Positions 60,476 to 64,000 of a stretch of DNA of 64,000 nt are shown in pieces. Source of the stretch: Oscillospiraceae bacterium (GTDB lineage: Bacteria; Bacillota; Clostridia; Oscillospirales; Ruminococcaceae). Below the pieces are notes generated by a model that worked only from the letters and a program-made list of their open reading frames with translations, did no database searches and was not told the DNA's origin. The stretch spans positions 124,001 to 188,000 of the forward strand of contig JAJQBX010000012.1 of assembly GCA_021203065.1 (NCBI GenBank), written 5' to 3'. Every line of letters begins with the position of its first letter. Within the stretch, counting starts at the first letter, position 1. A program made the translations under genes and the position numbers.

Positions 60476-60958
60476 TTACTGCTGCTGACTCTGCTCCGCC
60501 TCAACCTGCTTGCCGGCGGCTTTTATGGTTTCACGCATCGACCTGATTTCGTTAAGGGACTTGGTGAGTGACTTCTCTGTGTCGCCTAATATGTTATCAA
60601 GCTTTTCGACCATGGCTTTCTTGATGGAAATATCCATGGCGTGCGACTGAGCGGTCAGATCCTGAGCGGCAGCCTTTGCCTGCTTGACAATCTCTTCCTC
60701 TGAAACGATCTTCTTTGCCTTTTCCTCGGCGTCCTTGATAATTCCCTCCGCCTTTTCGTTGGCATCCTGAATGATCGAAGAACGGTCGGCGACCATCTCC
60801 TTAGCCTTTCTTATCTCTGTCGGGAGATTGTAGCGGATGTTGTCAATGCAGTCACGGAGCTGGTCGGTGTCAACCATGCTCTTCTTGTTCGAAAAGGGAA
60901 CGGTTACCGCCTTGTCGAGCAATTCGTCCATCATCTCAAGGATTTCATCAATAGTCAT
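60476..60958 (-). CDS. Coiled-coil protein of the coaD operon
   Basis: The 160-aa soluble protein is almost entirely helical: an acidic start, M-V-A-D-R-S-S-I-I-Q-D-A-N-E-K-A-E-G-I-I and an Ala/Lys/Glu heptad region (about 55-105) resembling subunit-b/H-type stalks of ATP synthases and DivIVA-like coils. It is often annotated loosely as an ATPase but no nucleotide motif is present. It overlaps the coaD stop by 1 bp and follows it in the same operon. A partner role in cell envelope or division is only a guess. Confidence 0.7.
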   Translation of the reverse strand: MTIDEILEMMDELLDKAVTVPFSNKKSMVDTDQLRDCIDNIRYNLPTEIRKAKEMVADRSSIIQDANEKAEGIIKDAEEKAKKIVSEEEIVKQAKAAAQDLTAQSHAMDISIKKAMVEKLDNILGDTEKSLTKSLNEIRSMRETIKAAGKQVEAEQSQQQ

Positions 60959-61491
60959 TAGTTTTCTACTCCTTCATTTGTTATACTGTCCGCACTCAGA
61001 CTTGTGAGTCTTGCGGCGATTCTCTCCTTAATTTCAGCCGGCACGAAGTCGGAGATGTCCCCACCGAAGTAGGCAATCTGCTTGACCATGCTCGAGCTTA
61101 AATACATGTTTTCAGAGCGGGTTATGAGAAATATCGTCTCCGCCTCAGGGCAGAGCTTCTTGTTTGCAAGAGCCATCTGGAATTCATATTCAAAGTCGGA
61201 AACAGCCCGAAGTCCCTTTACGATAGCCGTTGCGCCACGACTTCTTACAAAGTCGGCAAGAAGCCCTCCTGATGCCTCAACCTCGACATTCGGGAGGTTC
61301 TTTGTGACCGTTTTAATCATCTCAACCCGTTCCTCCGGCGAAAACATCGGCTCTTTGGTGGGGTTTATCGAGACTAAAACTATCACCCTGTCAAAGACAG
61401 CCGCCGCACGCTGGATAATGTCCACATGTCCGAGAGTGACCGGGTCAAAGCTTCCGGGACAAACAGCAATACGCTGATTATCAGCCATCAT
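60958..61491 (-). CDS. coaD: Phosphopantetheine adenylyltransferase
   Basis: The 177-aa enzyme makes dephospho-CoA from phosphopantetheine and ATP. It has the nucleotidyltransferase site C-P-G-S-F-D-P-V-T-L-G-H (residues about 10-21) and I-S-S-x-x-V-K-like L-S-S-S-M-V-K near 130, with K-G-L-R near 92. Its start overlaps the rsmD stop (ATGA), the usual rsmD-coaD pair. Confidence 0.96.
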   Translation of the reverse strand: MMADNQRIAVCPGSFDPVTLGHVDIIQRAAAVFDRVIVLVSINPTKEPMFSPEERVEMIKTVTKNLPNVEVEASGGLLADFVRSRGATAIVKGLRAVSDFEYEFQMALANKKLCPEAETIFLITRSENMYLSSSMVKQIAYFGGDISDFVPAEIKERIAARLTSLSADSITNEGVEN

Positions 61492-62054
61492 TCATCCGCC
61501 TCCCCTTTGTCTTTTATGAACACGCTGAGAGCGGTTTTCCTGCCGCAGCTGTAACGTTTTCTTAATCTCAGCCCTGCGAATTTCTCCGGCAGGACGAGCC
61601 CTGCTTCATGCTCGCAGACTATGATGCATTTATCGCTCATGACCGCTTCGCACAGCTCAAGCGACTTTTCCGTCAAGCCCTCCTCATACGGGGGATCCAT
61701 CAGGATAATGTCGAACTTCTCGTGTCCGCTCGCCGCCATCTTGAGATAGTTTATGGCGTCGGTCGTGATTATCTTCGATTTGTCCGAAAGATTGCAGGCT
61801 TTCACATTCTCTTTTATGATGCCCACAGCATCCCTTGCTCTTTCAACGAATACTGCGCTGTTTGCCCCTCTCGAGAGAGCCTCGATTCCAAGCTGTCCGC
61901 TTCCTGCATAGAGGTCAAGTACTCTTGTGTAGGGGATGTCGAACTGTATTATTGAAAAGATTGTGCCCTTTAATTTGTCGGTTGTCGGTCTTGTCTCTTC
62001 GCCCTCAAGGGCTTTGAGCTTTCTTCCTCTCAGACTGCCGGTAATAACCCTCAT
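61488..62054 (-). CDS. rsmD: 16S rRNA (guanine966-N2)-methyltransferase RsmD
   Basis: The 188-aa enzyme methylates G966 of 16S rRNA. M-R-V-I-T-G-S-L-R-G-R-K-L opens it; the SAM motif V-L-D-L-Y-A-G-S-G-Q-L-G-I-E (about 45-58) and the catalytic M-D-P-P-Y near 118 are present. It precedes coaD with a 4-bp overlap. Confidence 0.95.
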   Translation of the reverse strand: MRVITGSLRGRKLKALEGEETRPTTDKLKGTIFSIIQFDIPYTRVLDLYAGSGQLGIEALSRGANSAVFVERARDAVGIIKENVKACNLSDKSKIITTDAINYLKMAASGHEKFDIILMDPPYEEGLTEKSLELCEAVMSDKCIIVCEHEAGLVLPEKFAGLRLRKRYSCGRKTALSVFIKDKGEADE

Positions 62055-62077
62055 ACCTTAGCCGCCTTTCTTCTGAT

Positions 62078-62755
62078 TTATTTTTGTGTGTTGTATCTGT
62101 CACGGTATTTTCTCATCGATTCGGCAAAGACCTCGCCGTTCGACGGCGGAGTGTAGGTGATTGCATTTGCGCCTGCCGCTATTGTCTCTGAGATTGATTC
62201 GTCCGTCGGTCCTCCTGTAGCAATTATCGGGAAATCGGGGAATTCCTCACGTATCATCCTGACTAAGTCGGGGGTCTTTGTAGACGCCGCAACGTTGAGG
62301 ATGTCGGCACCTGCGGAGATTCTTCTTCTGATGTCCTGCTTTTCCGAGACGACGGTCGCCACAACGGGAATGTCTACCTTTGTCTTGATCTGCGTTATAA
62401 TCTGCGGGTCGATGGGTGCGTTCACAACTACAGCAAATGCTCCCTGATTCTCTGCAGTTTCAGCAAGTCTCACAGAGCGTTCGCCGCCGGTCACTCCTCC
62501 TCCGACGCCGACGAAAACCGGAACGTCCGAAACCTCGATTATCGCCTGAGAGATAACCGGCTGAGGGGTGAACGGATAGACTGCGATTACTGCATCCGCA
62601 TTGATATTTTTGATGATTGCCACGTCGGTGGAGAAGACAAGCGACTTTATCCGCTTGCCGAAAATCACTATTCCCGAACACTGGTAAATTGTATCTGGCA
62701 CGCTGAGAATATGGCTTCTCAGGACTCCCTGATATTCGGGTATCTTTTTTGTCAT
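62078..62755 (-). CDS. TIM-barrel protein of unknown function
   Basis: The 225-aa product has a repeating beta-alpha pattern with G-V-G-G-G-V-T-G-G near residue 88, V-A-T-V-V near 132, A-G-A-D-I-L-N-V-A near 148, and I-A-T-G-G-P-T and A-G-A-N-A-I-T-Y near 180-198, which look like phosphate-binding loops of a TIM barrel. It is often annotated only as 'hydrolase' in Clostridia; I cannot assign a reaction. It lies between uvrC and rsmD, 26 bp after the uvrC stop. Confidence 0.65.
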   Translation of the reverse strand: MTKKIPEYQGVLRSHILSVPDTIYQCSGIVIFGKRIKSLVFSTDVAIIKNINADAVIAVYPFTPQPVISQAIIEVSDVPVFVGVGGGVTGGERSVRLAETAENQGAFAVVVNAPIDPQIITQIKTKVDIPVVATVVSEKQDIRRRISAGADILNVAASTKTPDLVRMIREEFPDFPIIATGGPTDESISETIAAGANAITYTPPSNGEVFAESMRKYRDRYNTQK

Positions 62756-62781
62756 TTCAAATCCTTTCTATGGAATATATG

Positions 62782-64000
62782 CTATTGTAACTGGTCGATA
62801 AACTTTTCTTTGACCTCCTGCGCCTTTTCGGGGCTGATTTTCATCACTGCCGCTATATCTTCAATAGTCGCTGATTTTAGCTGCTGCTTGGTCTTGAATT
62901 CATTCAAAAGTGCCTGAGCTTTCTTCTCTCCGATGCCGTAAATTTTGGTGAGCTCAGTTTCGTGGGTGTGGGTGGAACGCTTCTGCTTCTGGAAAGTGAT
63001 GGTATATCTATGCACCTCGTCCTGAAGCTTCGTTAAAAGTGCAAAAACTGAGCGAGACCGGGAAATCACTATTTCGCTTCCGTCGGCGGTGACGACAGCA
63101 CGGGTGTGGTGCTTATTGTCCTTGACAAGCCCGAAGAGCGGAATGTCGAGCCCATACTCCCCGAGTAATGGCAGAACAGCCGAAACATGCCCTTTTCCGC
63201 CGTCAAGGAAGATGACATCGGGAAGCCTCTTGAAGCCATCGTCTTTACATTCCGGGTCGAGATAGTTCTCAAGCCGCCTTGAGATCACTTCACGCATGCT
63301 GGCGTAGTCGTTCTGCTCCTGAACGGTTTTTATGTTGAATTTCTTATAGTACTTCTTTGCGAACCGACACTTGTCCATAACGACCATCCCGGCAACCATG
63401 TCTTGGGAGCCTAAGTTTGAAATGTCGTAGCACTCGATATAGTTCGGCGTTTTCTTAAGTCCCAAGAGCTCGCCAAGCTCCTCAAGCACAGCGACCTCTT
63501 TTCCGGTTCTTCCTATCCTGACGGAAAGCTGCTCGACTGCGTTCTTTTCGGCGAGATCGAGTAAGCCTTTCATCTCTCCACGCTTCGGATTTGAGATGCT
63601 CACGGCATGCCCCGATTTCTCCTGAAGATAACGCTTTATGTTGCTGCTCTCCCTTAGTTCTTCGTCGATATAGATTTCACGTGGAATCTTGACGGCACGG
63701 TCGTAATACTGGATGAGAAAGTCCTCCCTCGTCGAAATATCGTCGGTGGTCTCACCCAAGATGAAATCTTGCTTATCGTAAAGTCTGCCCAGACGGTAAT
63801 TAAGAACTGAAATGCATGTGATGCCGCCGTTTTTGGCGAGAGCGAAAATGTCCGTGTCGGGCATATTCTCCTCAAAAATCTTCTGGGTGTCGGCGGCACG
63901 GTTTATGGCGACGATTCTGTCCCGGAGGACTGCCGCTTTCTCAAACTCAAGGTTTTCCGAAAGCCGGTTCATCTCCTCCGTGAGAGCCTCGACCGACTGC
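62782..64000 (-). CDS. uvrC: Excinuclease ABC subunit C, C-terminal part (runs off the window)
   Basis: The frame stays open to the window edge, so the start lies beyond 64000; about 406 residues are visible. It begins in the UVR helix pair (E-E-M-N-R-L-S-E-N-L-E-F-E-K-A-A-V-L-R-D-R-I), then the central UvrC_RNaseH endonuclease domain (Y-I-E-C-Y-D-I-S-N and D-V-I-F-L-D-G-G-K-G-H) and a C-terminal helix-hairpin-helix tail (I-Y-G-I-G-E-K-K-A-Q-A-L-L). UvrC makes both cuts in nucleotide excision repair; the 3'-incision GIY-YIG domain would be in the missing part. The internal ATG at 63972 is not the true start. Confidence 0.95.
   Translation of the reverse strand, partial: QSVEALTEEMNRLSENLEFEKAAVLRDRIVAINRAADTQKIFEENMPDTDIFALAKNGGITCISVLNYRLGRLYDKQDFILGETTDDISTREDFLIQYYDRAVKIPREIYIDEELRESSNIKRYLQEKSGHAVSISNPKRGEMKGLLDLAEKNAVEQLSVRIGRTGKEVAVLEELGELLGLKKTPNYIECYDISNLGSQDMVAGMVVMDKCRFAKKYYKKFNIKTVQEQNDYASMREVISRRLENYLDPECKDDGFKRLPDVIFLDGGKGHVSAVLPLLGEYGLDIPLFGLVKDNKHHTRAVVTADGSEIVISRSRSVFALLTKLQDEVHRYTITFQKQKRSTHTHETELTKIYGIGEKKAQALLNEFKTKQQLKSATIEDIAAVMKISPEKAQEVKEKFIDQLQ

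Overview
The window is a chromosomal segment of an anaerobic, spore-forming Clostridia bacterium, most likely an Oscillospiraceae/Ruminococcaceae-type gut organism. The evidence is a GerA-type germination operon, a dgt-dnaG-rpoD order, a CIRCE-controlled groES-groEL operon, a flavodiiron protein with rubredoxins, FakA/Asp23, NrdR, and Gram-positive envelope proteins with C-terminal anchors. Species cannot be named from the sequence alone. Many promoters match TTGACA-17-TATAAT closely, and several were used here to decide start codons.

Region 1 (1-12.4 kb) is an AT-rich accessory block that looks like a defence island. In order it holds: an unrecognised membrane/Cys-cluster protein; a DUF4145-like protein; a 5'-truncated MobV relaxase (relic of a mobilizable element); an AbiH-family abortive-infection gene; a single-chain restriction-modification enzyme (PD-ExK nuclease, HsdM-like methylase and two HsdS-like recognition domains) driven by two tandem promoters with a perfect 22-bp palindrome between them; a translationally coupled gene with an RX4H HEPN-type motif; a YhcG/DUF1016 nuclease; a DUF2971 protein; a gene-poor 400-bp stretch; and an unknown one-TM protein on the minus strand.

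Region 2 (12.4-34 kb) is mostly housekeeping: peroxiredoxin, RhuM, inositol-phosphatase-like and SDR genes; a rubredoxin plus flavodiiron-flavin reductase-rubredoxin operon; nrdR; a DUF421/DUF4363 pair divergent from gerAA-gerAB and a short gerAC; asp23/fakA; a heterodimeric ABC exporter; DUF4830, HAD and RsuA-type pseudouridine synthase genes; a UgpC/MsmX-type ATPase; an SGNH-hydrolase lipoprotein; and proC.

Region 3 (34-46.4 kb) holds a large repeat-rich surface protein with a sortase-like tail, tatD, an ACT-domain protein and homoserine dehydrogenase. A small lineage-specific cluster follows: three related membrane/zinc-ribbon proteins interleaved with two toxin-antitoxin pairs (AbrB-PIN and RelB-YafQ). 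Copies of one near-identical terminator hairpin punctuate it. Then comes an operon for an atypical response regulator (Glu in place of the phospho-Asp), an acidic membrane protein and an HtrA protease.

Region 4 (46.4-64 kb) holds groES-groEL, two tandem paralogous secreted CBM9-like membrane-anchored proteins with similar upstream regions, then on the minus strand rpoD, dnaG, dgt, yigZ, rpmE, a lipoprotein, aspartokinase, and the operon uvrC(partial)-TIM barrel-rsmD-coaD-coiled coil.

Across regions 2-4 there are six loci of one family of GC-rich palindromic repeats, paired as inverted arms at four loci, and two inverted copies of a heptamer-repeat plus hairpin unit. One repeat forms the C-terminal codons of tatD. 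No rRNA, tRNA or CRISPR was recognised.
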